Below, in pieces: positions 49,314 through 57,271 of a DNA stretch of 60,131 nt; position 1 is the first letter of the stretch, and every line of letters starts with the position of its first letter. Below the pieces are notes generated by a model. That model ran no database searches, had not been told where the DNA came from, and was given only the letters and a program-made list of their open reading frames with translations. This DNA is from Jiangella rhizosphaerae (GTDB taxonomy: Bacteria; Actinomycetota; Actinomycetes; Jiangellales; Jiangellaceae). A program made the translations under genes and the position numbers. The stretch lies in assembly GCF_003579925.1 (NCBI RefSeq), contig NZ_QUAL01000087.1, forward strand, positions 1 through 60,131. The letters are read 5' to 3'.

Positions 49314-50681
49314 TCAGTCGCGGCGGTGCAGCTGCCGCGCCGCCTCGGCCACCGAGCCGGACAGCGACGGGTAGACGGTGAAGGCGCGGGCCATCTGGTC
49401 GACGGTGAGCGAGGCCTCGACGGCCAGGGAGATCGGGTGGATGAGCTCGCTGGCCCGCGGCGCCACCACCACACCGCCGACGATGATGCCGGTGCCCGGC
49501 CGGCAGAACAACTTCACGAAGCCGTCGCGGATGCCCAGCATCTTCGCCCGCGCGTTGGTGGCCAGCGGCAGCTTGACGGCGACGGCGTCGATGTCGCCGG
49601 CGTCGACGGCGGCCTGGCTCCAGCCGACGGTCGCGATCTCGGGGTCGGTGAACACGTTGGCGGCGACGGTCTTGAGGTTCAGCGGCGACACGGCGTCGCC
49701 CAGTGCGTGCCACATCGCCGTCCGGCCCTGCATGGCCGCCACCGAGGCGAGCATGTTGACGCCGGTGACGTCGCCGGCCGCGTAGACACCGCGGGCCGAG
49801 GTGCGCGAGACGCGGTCGACCTTGACGAAGCCGCGCTCGTCGAGCGCGACACCGCACTCGGACAAGCCGAGTCCTTCGGTGTTCGGCACCGACCCCACCG
49901 CCATGAGGCAGTGCGAGCCGCGCACCGTCCGTCCGTCGGTGAGGCTGACGACGACGCCGGAGCCGTCGCGCCGCACCGACGCCGCCCGCGACTTCGACAG
50001 CACGTTCAGCCCGCGCCGCGCGAACACCTCCTCCAGGACGTACGCGGCGTCGGCGTCCTCGCCGGGCAGGACGCGGTCGCGCGACGACACGAGCGTGACG
50101 TCGGAGCCGAGCGCGTTGTAGGCGCTGGCGAACTCGGCGCCCGTGACGCCGGAGCCCACCACCACCAGATGCTCGGGCAGCTCCTCGAGGTCGTAGACCT
50201 GCTCCCACGTCAGGATGCGCTCGCCGTCGGGCTCGGCCTCGGGCAGGATGCGCGGCCGCGCACCGGTGGCCAGCAGCGCGACGTCGGCGACGAACTCGTG
50301 GGCACCGTCGTCGACGACGACGCGGTCGCCGGGCGCGAGGCGGCCGGTGCCGCGCAGGATCTGCACGCCGGCCTTCTCGACCGCCGCGGTGGTGTCGGCC
50401 GACTGTGCCTTGGCCAGCGCGAGCACCCGCTGGTTGACGCGTCGCAGGTCGACGCCGACGGAGTCGTGGCCGAGCTCGACGCCCAGCTCCGCGGACTCCG
50501 CGGCGTCGCTGACCACCTCGGCGGTCGCGATGAGAGTCTTGCTGGGCACGCAGTCGGTGAGGACGGCCGAGCCGCCGACGCCGTCGCGATCGACCAGTGT
50601 GACCTCCGCTCCGAGCTGCGCCGCCACCAGCGCCGCCTCGTAGCCACCGGGTCCGCCGCCGAGAATCGCCACACGTGTCAC
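49314..50681 (-). CDS. lpdA: NAD(P)H-quinone dehydrogenase, LpdA type
   Basis: 455 residues from the GTG (VTRVAILGGGPGGYE). The flavin-disulfide reductase fold shows the FAD loop GGGPGGYEAA, a second NAD(P) loop VVGSGVTGAEFAS and FAD site YAAGDVTG. The redox stretch reads GGSAVLTDCVPSKTL, so only one of the two active cysteines is present, as in M. tuberculosis LpdA (Rv3303c), which reduces quinones instead of lipoamide. An upstream GTG would add six residues. It is divergent from lspA. Confidence 0.9.
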   Translation of the reverse strand: MTRVAILGGGPGGYEAALVAAQLGAEVTLVDRDGVGGSAVLTDCVPSKTLIATAEVVSDAAESAELGVELGHDSVGVDLRRVNQRVLALAKAQSADTTAAVEKAGVQILRGTGRLAPGDRVVVDDGAHEFVADVALLATGARPRILPEAEPDGERILTWEQVYDLEELPEHLVVVGSGVTGAEFASAYNALGSDVTLVSSRDRVLPGEDADAAYVLEEVFARRGLNVLSKSRAASVRRDGSGVVVSLTDGRTVRGSHCLMAVGSVPNTEGLGLSECGVALDERGFVKVDRVSRTSARGVYAAGDVTGVNMLASVAAMQGRTAMWHALGDAVSPLNLKTVAANVFTDPEIATVGWSQAAVDAGDIDAVAVKLPLATNARAKMLGIRDGFVKLFCRPGTGIIVGGVVVAPRASELIHPISLAVEASLTVDQMARAFTVYPSLSGSVAEAARQLHRRD

Positions 50682-50763
50682 GCGGCCATTGTCCCGCACC
50701 GCGCGGCGTCACGTCGCCCGCCCGGTGCTCGGGCGCGGCCGGGCGGCATGGCACCCTTACACC

Positions 50764-51315
50764 GTGCCGACCACACCCGACGCGGAGGCTTCCAGCACCC
50801 CCACGCCGACGAACTGGCGGCTGATCGGCCGGCTCGCCGCCATCACCGTCGTGCTGACGGCGGTCGACCAGCTGTCGAAGTGGTGGGCCGAGCGGGAGCT
50901 GGCCGGCCGTGAGCCGATCCAGCTGGTCGGCGAGCTGCTGCAGCTGCGGCTGCTCTACAACTCCGGCGCCGCGTTCTCCATCGCGACCGGGCTGACCTGG
51001 CTGCTGACGCTGATCGTGATCGTGGTGATCGCGGCGGTCATCCGGGCGTCGGCGCGGCTGGGCTCGACGGCCTGGGCGATCGCGCTCGGCCTGCTGCTCG
51101 GCGGCGCGTTCGGCAACCTCATCGACCGGCTGTTCCGCGACCCCGGCTTCCCCGAGGGGCACGTCGTCGACTTCATCGACTACGGCGGCCTGTTCGTCGG
51201 CAACATCGCCGACATCGCCATCACCGCCGCGGCCGTCCTCATCGCCGTCCTCACCTGGCGCGGGGTCAGCATCGACGGCATCCGCCGCGGCTCCGCGCCC
51301 GGCACCGACGCCTGA
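50764..51315 (+). CDS. lspA: Lipoprotein signal peptidase II
   Basis: 183 residues with four membrane segments. The active-site regions are VDQLSKWWA, NSGAAFSI, the first Asp in GNLIDRLFR and the second in NIADIAI, with VVDFIDYG between. It cleaves prolipoproteins after lipidation, including the binding proteins encoded at 110 and 51421. A CACCCT box lies six bases before the GTG and no ribosome site is present. Confidence 0.95.
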   Translation: MPTTPDAEASSTPTPTNWRLIGRLAAITVVLTAVDQLSKWWAERELAGREPIQLVGELLQLRLLYNSGAAFSIATGLTWLLTLIVIVVIAAVIRASARLGSTAWAIALGLLLGGAFGNLIDRLFRDPGFPEGHVVDFIDYGGLFVGNIADIAITAAAVLIAVLTWRGVSIDGIRRGSAPGTDA

Positions 51316-51362
51316 CCCACCGTCCTCCTCCGGCCGGCGCCGTCCCGATTCCCACCGTTTGA

Positions 51363-51374
51363 GCGTTCCAACGC
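51363..51374. promoter_or_regulatory. Candidate operator upstream of the sugar importer
   Basis: GCGTT-CC-AACGC is a short inverted repeat 47 bases before the importer start, in a 105-base gap. LacI-type operators often have this form, but the arms are only 5 bp. Confidence 0.3.
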
Positions 51375-51420
51375 GGGGAACGGGAACGGGCACGACGCAT
51401 GCCCACGAGGAGGCGTAAGC

Positions 51421-52695
51421 ATGAGGAAGCCGACGAGGTGGCTGATGGCCGGCGGCGCGTTCGCCCTGATCATGGCGGCGTGCACGCCGGGTGGTGATGA
51501 CGACGGCGGCGACGGGGACGGCGGGACCGGAGGCGGCGGCGAGCTCGTCTGGGCCATCGGTGGCGCCGAGGCGCAACCCGGTGGCGTCCACCAGCAGGTC
51601 GCCGAGTTGTGGAACGAGGAGAACCCGGACAACCCGGTCCGGATCGAGCTGCTCCCCGAGGCCGCCGACCAGCAACGCGAGCAGCAGGCGCTGGAGCTGC
51701 AGTCCGAGGGCAGCACCTTCGACGTGCTCGGCATGGACGTCATCTGGACCGGCGAGTACGCCGAGAACGGCTGGCTGGAGAGCCTCGAGGACGTCCGCGG
51801 CGAGATCGAGGACGCCTCCATCCCGGGCGCCTTCGAGTCCGCCACCTGGGGTGGCGAGCTGTGGGCGGCGCCGTACAACACCAACGCGGGTCTGCTGTAC
51901 TACCGCACCGACCTGGTCGACACGCCGCCGACCACGTGGGACCAGCTGTGCCAGACCGCCACGACGGCCGGCGCCGGCGCGGGGATCGGCGGCCTCATCG
52001 GCCAGGGCGCGCAGTACGAGGGCTTCGTCGTCAACTGGCTCGAGTACTACTGGAGCGCCGGCGGCGAGCTGTTCAACGAGGACCAGAGCGAGGTCCTGTT
52101 CGACACCGACATCGCGGCGCAGGCCACGCAGTTCATGGCCGACGCGATCAGCGGCGGCTGCTACGCGCCGGGCTACAACACCGCGCAGGAGGAAGAGGCG
52201 CGCAACGAGTTCCAGCAGGGCAACACCGTGTTCATGCGGAACTGGCCGTACGTCTACTCGCTGATCGAGGAGGACACCGCCAGCCCGGCGAACGGCAACT
52301 TCGCCATCGCGCCGCTGCCGACGTTCGAGGGCGACGGCACCATCTCCGCGCTCGGCGGGTTCAACAACGCCGTCAGCGCGTTCTCGGACAACATCGACGC
52401 CGCGAAGGACTTCGTCGTCTGGGCGGCGACGAACGAGGAGGCGCAGACGATGCTGGCGACCGAGGGCTCGGTGCCGCCCACCATGGCCTCGGTCTACGAC
52501 CAACTCGCCGACGACCCCGTCATGAGCCTGCTCGGCCAGATCTTGCCCGACGCCAAGCCGCGGCCGCCGGCGCCGTCGTGGAACGAGATCAGCGTGGAGA
52601 TGCAGCGCGCGCTGTTCCCGGCGGTCAACGGGCAGGGCGACGTCCAGGAGGCGGTCGAGCAGGTGCGGACCGTCCTCGAGGACGCCATCGGGTGA
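51421..52695 (+). CDS. Sugar-binding lipoprotein (LpqY/ThuE-like)
   Basis: 424 residues. Signal peptide with lipobox MAAC (Cys21), then an Asp/Gly-rich tether. The body is a cluster-1 solute-binding protein with AAPYNTNAGLLYYR, GFVVNWLEYYWSAGG and VFMRNWPYVYSL, which resemble trehalose/maltose-binding proteins such as LpqY. GAGGAGG lies seven bases before the ATG. It heads an operon of binding protein and two permeases, without an ATPase. Confidence 0.9.
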   Translation: MRKPTRWLMAGGAFALIMAACTPGGDDDGGDGDGGTGGGGELVWAIGGAEAQPGGVHQQVAELWNEENPDNPVRIELLPEAADQQREQQALELQSEGSTFDVLGMDVIWTGEYAENGWLESLEDVRGEIEDASIPGAFESATWGGELWAAPYNTNAGLLYYRTDLVDTPPTTWDQLCQTATTAGAGAGIGGLIGQGAQYEGFVVNWLEYYWSAGGELFNEDQSEVLFDTDIAAQATQFMADAISGGCYAPGYNTAQEEEARNEFQQGNTVFMRNWPYVYSLIEEDTASPANGNFAIAPLPTFEGDGTISALGGFNNAVSAFSDNIDAAKDFVVWAATNEEAQTMLATEGSVPPTMASVYDQLADDPVMSLLGQILPDAKPRPPAPSWNEISVEMQRALFPAVNGQGDVQEAVEQVRTVLEDAIG

Positions 52696-52705
52696 GGCGG
52701 GCGCG

Positions 52706-53647
52706 ATGACGCAGACCCGTCCCGCCGCGGCGGGCGAGGCGCGACCGGCCGCCCGGCCCCCGCGGCAGCGCGGCTCGGGGCTGTCCGAGCGCGCCCTCGC
52801 CCGAGTGTTCGTCGCGCCGTCGCTGGCCCTGATGGCGCTGGTGGCGCTGTTCCCGGTGCTGTACGCCATCGTGCTCAGCCTGTTCGAGTACACCCGGCGC
52901 CAGCGCGAGGGCTTCGCCGGCCTCGGCAACTACACCGAGGCGCTGGGCGACGACCGGTTCTGGTCGGCGCTGTGGTTCACGCTCGTGTTCACGGTGACGT
53001 CCGTGGCCGCGGAGTTCCTCATCGGCCTCGGGTTCGCGCTGCTGATGAACCAGACCTTCCGCGGCCGCGGGCTCACGCGCGCGGCGATCCTGATCCCGTG
53101 GGTGATCCCCACGGTGATCGCGGCGCAGATGTGGTTCTTCATGTTCAACGTGACGCCGGGGTTCATCAACACCCTGTTCGGGCTGGGCGACTTCAACTGG
53201 CTCGGCCAGCCCGGGTGGGCGACGTTCGCGATCGTCTTCGCCGACGTGTGGAAGACGGCGCCGTTCGTGGCGCTGCTGCTGCTCGCCGGGCTGCAGACGA
53301 TACCCGCGGAGATGACGGAGAGCGCCATGGTCGACGGCGCCGGCCGGTGGCAGCGGCTGTGGTACATCACGCTGCCGCTGCTGCGCCCGGCGATCCTCGT
53401 CGCGCTGCTGTTCCGGACCGTCGACGCGCTGCGGGTGTACGACCTCGTCGCGGTGATGACCGGTGGCGCGTTCGACACCGAGTCGCTGTCGGTGCTGGTG
53501 CAGCAGTACGTCGTCCGCACACCCGACCCGGGCTTCGGCTCGGCGCTGTCGACGCTGACGTTCATCCTGATCCTCGGCATCGGGCTGCTGTTCGTCCGGG
53601 CGCTGGGCCGCGACATCGCGATCGGCCGAGGTGAGGAGGCCCGATGA
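52706..53647 (+). CDS. Sugar ABC permease, SugA/MalF type
   Basis: 313 residues with six membrane segments. The EAA loop, [20 protein letters not shown] (about 208-227), couples to the ATPase. It starts 10 bases after the binding protein stop and overlaps the second permease by 4 bp (ATGA). Confidence 0.93.
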   Translation: MTQTRPAAAGEARPAARPPRQRGSGLSERALARVFVAPSLALMALVALFPVLYAIVLSLFEYTRRQREGFAGLGNYTEALGDDRFWSALWFTLVFTVTSVAAEFLIGLGFALLMNQTFRGRGLTRAAILIPWVIPTVIAAQMWFFMFNVTPGFINTLFGLGDFNWLGQPGWATFAIVFADVWKTAPFVALLLLAGLQTIPAEMTESAMVDGAGRWQRLWYITLPLLRPAILVALLFRTVDALRVYDLVAVMTGGAFDTESLSVLVQQYVVRTPDPGFGSALSTLTFILILGIGLLFVRALGRDIAIGRGEEAR

Positions 53648-54522
53648 GCGACACCATGACCGACACGACGACCGAGCCCGCCACCCGCCCGGCCGGTGGC
53701 CGCCGGCAGTGGGCGAAGGCCGCGATGCTGCTGGTGATCCTGGTCTGGTGCCTGTTCCCGTTCCTGTGGCTGGTGATGACCAGCCTCAAGCTCGGCGACC
53801 GGGCGCTGAACAGCCCCGACCTGTTCCAGGGGCCGTTCGGGCTGGACAACTACCGCAACGTGTTCGAGCAGGACTTCCACCTGAACCTGCGCAACTCGCT
53901 GGCGATCGCGACCATGACCACGCTGATCTGCATCGCGGTCGGCTCGCTGGCGGCGTACGCGCTGGCGCGGCTGCCGTTGAAACGGCGCCTGCTGCTGTTG
54001 ACGGGCGTCCTGGCGGTCTCTCTGTTCCCGCCGGTGGCGCTGGTGCCGCCGCTGTACGAGGTGTGGCGGTCGATCGGGCTGCTGAACAAGTGGGAGGGCC
54101 TGTACCTGCCGTACACGGCGTTCGAGCTGCCGCTGACCATCTTCATCCTGACGACGTTCTACGCGGCGATCCCGAAGGAACTGGAGGAGGCGGCGCGGGT
54201 CGACGGCGCGACCCCGTTCCAGGCGTTCTACAAGGTGGTGTTCCCGCTGGCCGCGCCCGGCGTGTTCGCCGCGGCGATCATCGTCTTCGTCGCCGCCTGG
54301 AACGAGTTCCTGCTGGCCAGCACGTTCGCACCGCGGAACCCGGAGATCGCCCAGACGGTGCCCGTGGCAATCGCCGCGTTCACCGGCCAGGTGGAGTTCC
54401 AGCGGCCGATCGGCACCATCACGGCCGCCTGCGTCGTCGTCGTGATCCCGATGGTGCTGGTGGCGCTCGCCTTCCAGCGCCGCATCGTCGCGGGGCTGAC
54501 GGCGGGCAGCGTGAAAGGCTGA
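53644..54522 (+). CDS. Sugar ABC permease, SugB/MalG type
   Basis: 292 residues with six membrane segments. The EAA loop reads [20 protein letters not shown] (about 180-199). The operon ends without an ATPase gene, so a shared MsiK/UgpC-like ATPase elsewhere is expected. The gap to punA is 68 bases with its own -10 box. Confidence 0.93.
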   Translation: MSDTMTDTTTEPATRPAGGRRQWAKAAMLLVILVWCLFPFLWLVMTSLKLGDRALNSPDLFQGPFGLDNYRNVFEQDFHLNLRNSLAIATMTTLICIAVGSLAAYALARLPLKRRLLLLTGVLAVSLFPPVALVPPLYEVWRSIGLLNKWEGLYLPYTAFELPLTIFILTTFYAAIPKELEEAARVDGATPFQAFYKVVFPLAAPGVFAAAIIVFVAAWNEFLLASTFAPRNPEIAQTVPVAIAAFTGQVEFQRPIGTITAACVVVVIPMVLVALAFQRRIVAGLTAGSVKG

Positions 54523-54578
54523 TCGTGCGCCCGCCTCGCCTCGACGGGCATGGAGGCGAGGCGGGCGCCGGCGCGCGG

Positions 54579-54584
54579 TATGGT
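54579..54584 (+). promoter_or_regulatory. -10 box, leaderless start of punA
   Basis: TATGGT, six bases before the GTG at 54591; no ribosome site is present. Confidence 0.45.
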
Positions 54585-54590
54585 CGGCCG

Positions 54591-55403
54591 GTGACCGAGC
54601 TGCTGGACGATCCGCGGGCCGCCGCGCAGGCGGCGGCCGAGCACATCGCCGCCGCCACCGGGGTGGAGCGGCACGACATCGCGCTGGTGCTGGGGTCGGG
54701 CTGGGGCGGCGCGGCCGACCTCATCGGAGAGACCGTCGCCGAGCTGCCCAGCACCGAGGTGCCCGGGTTCGCCAAGCCGGCCGTCGAGGGCCATGTCGGC
54801 ACGTTGCGGTCCGTCCGCGTCGCGGAGACCGGCAGGCACGCCCTCGTCCTCGGCGCCCGGACCCACCTCTACGAGGGCCGCGGCGTGCGCGCCGTCGTGC
54901 ACGGCGTGCGGACGGCGGCCGCGGCGGGCGTGCGGACGCTGGTGCTGACGAACGGCTGCGGCGGGCTGCGCGAGGAGTGGGCGGCCGGCACGCCGGTGCT
55001 GATCAGCGACCACATCAACCTGACGGCGACGTCGCCCGTCGAAGGCGCGAACTTCGTCGACCTCACCGACCTGTACTCCAGCCGGCTGCGCGCCGTCGCC
55101 CGCGAGATCGACCCCGGCCTGCCCGAGGGCGTCTACGTCCAGTTCCGCGGCCCGCACTACGAGACCCCGGCCGAGGTCCGCATGGCGCAGCGCCTCGGCG
55201 GCGACCTCGTCGGCATGTCGACGGCGCTGGAGGCGATCGCCGCGCGTCAGGCGGGCATGGAGGTGCTCGGCGTCTCGCTGGTCACCAACCTCGCCGCCGG
55301 CATCAGCGCGACGCCGCTGAGCCACGCCGAGGTCATCGAGGCCGGTCGGGCCGCCGGTCCGCGCATCAGCGCACTGCTCGCGGCGGTCGTCGCCCGGCTC
55401 TGA
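54591..55403 (+). CDS. punA: Purine-nucleoside phosphorylase
   Basis: 270 residues, trimeric class I PNP. It cleaves (deoxy)inosine and guanosine with phosphate. Motifs are [11 protein letters not shown] (phosphate loop), [33 protein letters not shown] and [18 protein letters not shown], followed by [16 protein letters not shown]. Purine salvage complements purE/purK in the same window. The M. tuberculosis counterpart (Rv3307) is also a few genes from lpdA. Confidence 0.94.
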   Translation: MTELLDDPRAAAQAAAEHIAAATGVERHDIALVLGSGWGGAADLIGETVAELPSTEVPGFAKPAVEGHVGTLRSVRVAETGRHALVLGARTHLYEGRGVRAVVHGVRTAAAAGVRTLVLTNGCGGLREEWAAGTPVLISDHINLTATSPVEGANFVDLTDLYSSRLRAVAREIDPGLPEGVYVQFRGPHYETPAEVRMAQRLGGDLVGMSTALEAIAARQAGMEVLGVSLVTNLAAGISATPLSHAEVIEAGRAAGPRISALLAAVVARL

Positions 55404-55412
55404 CACGACGCC

Positions 55413-55455
55413 GTCAGCGGACTGTCAGCGGTCGGTCAGCCGCGCCACCGACGCT
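55413..55455 (+). promoter_or_regulatory. SARP-type heptamer direct repeats and -10 box
   Basis: GTCAGCG, GTCAGCG and GTCAGCC begin at 55413, 55424 and 55435, exactly 11 bp apart with 4-bp spacers. Eight bases after the last one comes a -10-like GACGCT (55450-55455). This is the layout known for SARP activators, with direct heptamers replacing a -35 element. The ABC exporter start follows with an AGGAGG ribosome site. Confidence 0.65.
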
Positions 55456-55487
55456 GAATCCTGAGCACATCGAACTCAGGAGGACGC

Positions 55488-56453
55488 ATGACCACACTGG
55501 CCATCGAGGCGCACGGCCTGGTCAAGACGTTCGGCGAGAACCGCGCCGTCGACGGCGTCGACCTCGCCGTCCGCGCCGGGACCGTGTACGGGGTCCTCGG
55601 GCCGAACGGGGCCGGTAAGACCACGACCGTCCGCATGCTCACCACCCTGCTGCGCCCCGACGGCGGCAGCGCGCGGGTGCTGGGCCACGACGTCGTCGAC
55701 GACGCCGACCAGGTGCGCCGGCTGATCGGGCTGACGGGGCAGTACGCGTCGGTCGACGAGGACCTCACCGGCACCGAGAACCTGGTGCTGCAGTCGCGGC
55801 TGGTCGGGCTGAGCCGTTCGCAGTCCAAACGCCGGGCCGCCGAGCTGCTGGAGAACTTCGACCTGACCGAGGCCGCGAACCGCCCCGTCAAGCACTTCTC
55901 CGGCGGCATGCGACGGCGCATCGACCTGGCGGCGAGCATCGTCGTCACGCCGGACGTGCTGTTCCTGGACGAGCCCACGACAGGCCTGGACCCGCGCAGC
56001 CGCGGGCAGGTCTGGGACATCGTCCGCGACCTCGTCGCCGGCGGCACGACCGTCCTGCTCACCACCCAGTACCTCGACGAGGCCGACCAGCTGGCCGACC
56101 GCATCGCCGTCATCGACCGCGGCACCGTCATCGCCGAGGGCACCAGCGCCGACCTCAAGGCGTCCGTGGGCCGCAGCTCGCTGCACCTGCGACTGGCCGA
56201 CGAGACGCAGCGCGACCTGGCCGAGCGGCTGGTCGCGCAGACGCTGGACACGACGCCGCACCGCACGCCGGAGGCCGGCGTCATCACCGCACCGGTGGCC
56301 GACCCCGACGTCGTCGCCGACCTGATGATCCGGCTGCGCGCCGAGGGCGTCGGCATCGACGAGATCGGCGTCCAGCGGCCCAGCCTCGACGAGGTCTTCC
56401 TCACCCTGACCGGCCACGCGGCCGACGACGACACCGAAAGGAGCGCCGCATGA
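55488..56453 (+). CDS. ABC exporter ATPase, DrrA family
   Basis: 321 residues. Walker [11 protein letters not shown] (about 41-50), signature FSGGMRRR, Walker [14 protein letters not shown] and the H-loop TTQYLDEAD are all intact. The C-terminal about 90 residues match the DrrA-specific extension. It drives export of a hydrophobic compound with the next gene product, overlapped by 4 bp. Upstream heptamers suggest SARP activation. Confidence 0.93.
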   Translation: MTTLAIEAHGLVKTFGENRAVDGVDLAVRAGTVYGVLGPNGAGKTTTVRMLTTLLRPDGGSARVLGHDVVDDADQVRRLIGLTGQYASVDEDLTGTENLVLQSRLVGLSRSQSKRRAAELLENFDLTEAANRPVKHFSGGMRRRIDLAASIVVTPDVLFLDEPTTGLDPRSRGQVWDIVRDLVAGGTTVLLTTQYLDEADQLADRIAVIDRGTVIAEGTSADLKASVGRSSLHLRLADETQRDLAERLVAQTLDTTPHRTPEAGVITAPVADPDVVADLMIRLRAEGVGIDEIGVQRPSLDEVFLTLTGHAADDDTERSAA

Positions 56454-57271
56454 GCACGACGACCCTCGAACGACCCGTCCGCACCGTCGCCGCCCGGGTC
56501 GAGCGGCCGGAGCCGCCGAGCGCGCTGTCGGCCAGCCTGACGCTGGGCTGGCGCAGCGTGCTGAAGATCCGCCGGATCCCGGAGCAGCTGTTCGACGTGA
56601 CGTTCCAGCCGGTGATCTTCATCGTGATGTTCGTCTACCTGTTCGGCGGCGCGGTCTCCGGCAGCACGACCGAGTACCTGCAGTTCGTGCTACCGGGCAT
56701 CCTCGTGCAGACCGTCGTGATGGCGTCGCTGTACACCGGCATCTCGCTGAACACCGACATCGGCAAGGGCATCTTCGACCGGTTCCGTTCGCTGCCGATC
56801 TGGCGGCCGGCGGCCCTGCTCGGCGCGCTGCTGGCCGACGGCATCCGCTACGTCGTCGCGGCCGTCGTCTGCCTCGGCGTCGGCATGGCGATGGGCTTCC
56901 GGCCCGACGGCACCGTGGCCGACGTGGTCGCCGCCTGCCTGCTGGTGCTGGTGTTCGCGTTCTCGCTGAGCTGGATCTTCGCCTTCCTCGGCCTGGTCAT
57001 GCGCTCGGCCGGCGCGGTGCAGGGCGTCAGCCTGCTGGCGATGTTCCCGCTGACGTTCGCCAGCAACGTGTTCGTCGACCCCTCGACGATGCCCGGCTGG
57101 CTGCGCGCGTGGGTCGACGTCAACCCGGTGTCGCAGCTCGTCACGGCGGTCCGCAGCCTGATGGCGGGCGCACCCGACGCCGGCGCCGTCGGCTGGTCGC
57201 TGATCGGCTGCGCCGCACTGGTCGCGGTGTTCGCGCCGCTCACCGTCCGGGCCTACCGCCGCAAGGCCTGA
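56450..57271 (+). CDS. ABC-2 type exporter permease, DrrB family
   Basis: 273 residues with six membrane segments (about 52-255). Typical ABC-2 stretches are [33 protein letters not shown] and [20 protein letters not shown]. It forms the channel of the DrrA-type exporter. The last 32 bases overlap the end of the convergent SARP gene. Confidence 0.92.
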   Translation: MSTTTLERPVRTVAARVERPEPPSALSASLTLGWRSVLKIRRIPEQLFDVTFQPVIFIVMFVYLFGGAVSGSTTEYLQFVLPGILVQTVVMASLYTGISLNTDIGKGIFDRFRSLPIWRPAALLGALLADGIRYVVAAVVCLGVGMAMGFRPDGTVADVVAACLLVLVFAFSLSWIFAFLGLVMRSAGAVQGVSLLAMFPLTFASNVFVDPSTMPGWLRAWVDVNPVSQLVTAVRSLMAGAPDAGAVGWSLIGCAALVAVFAPLTVRAYRRKA

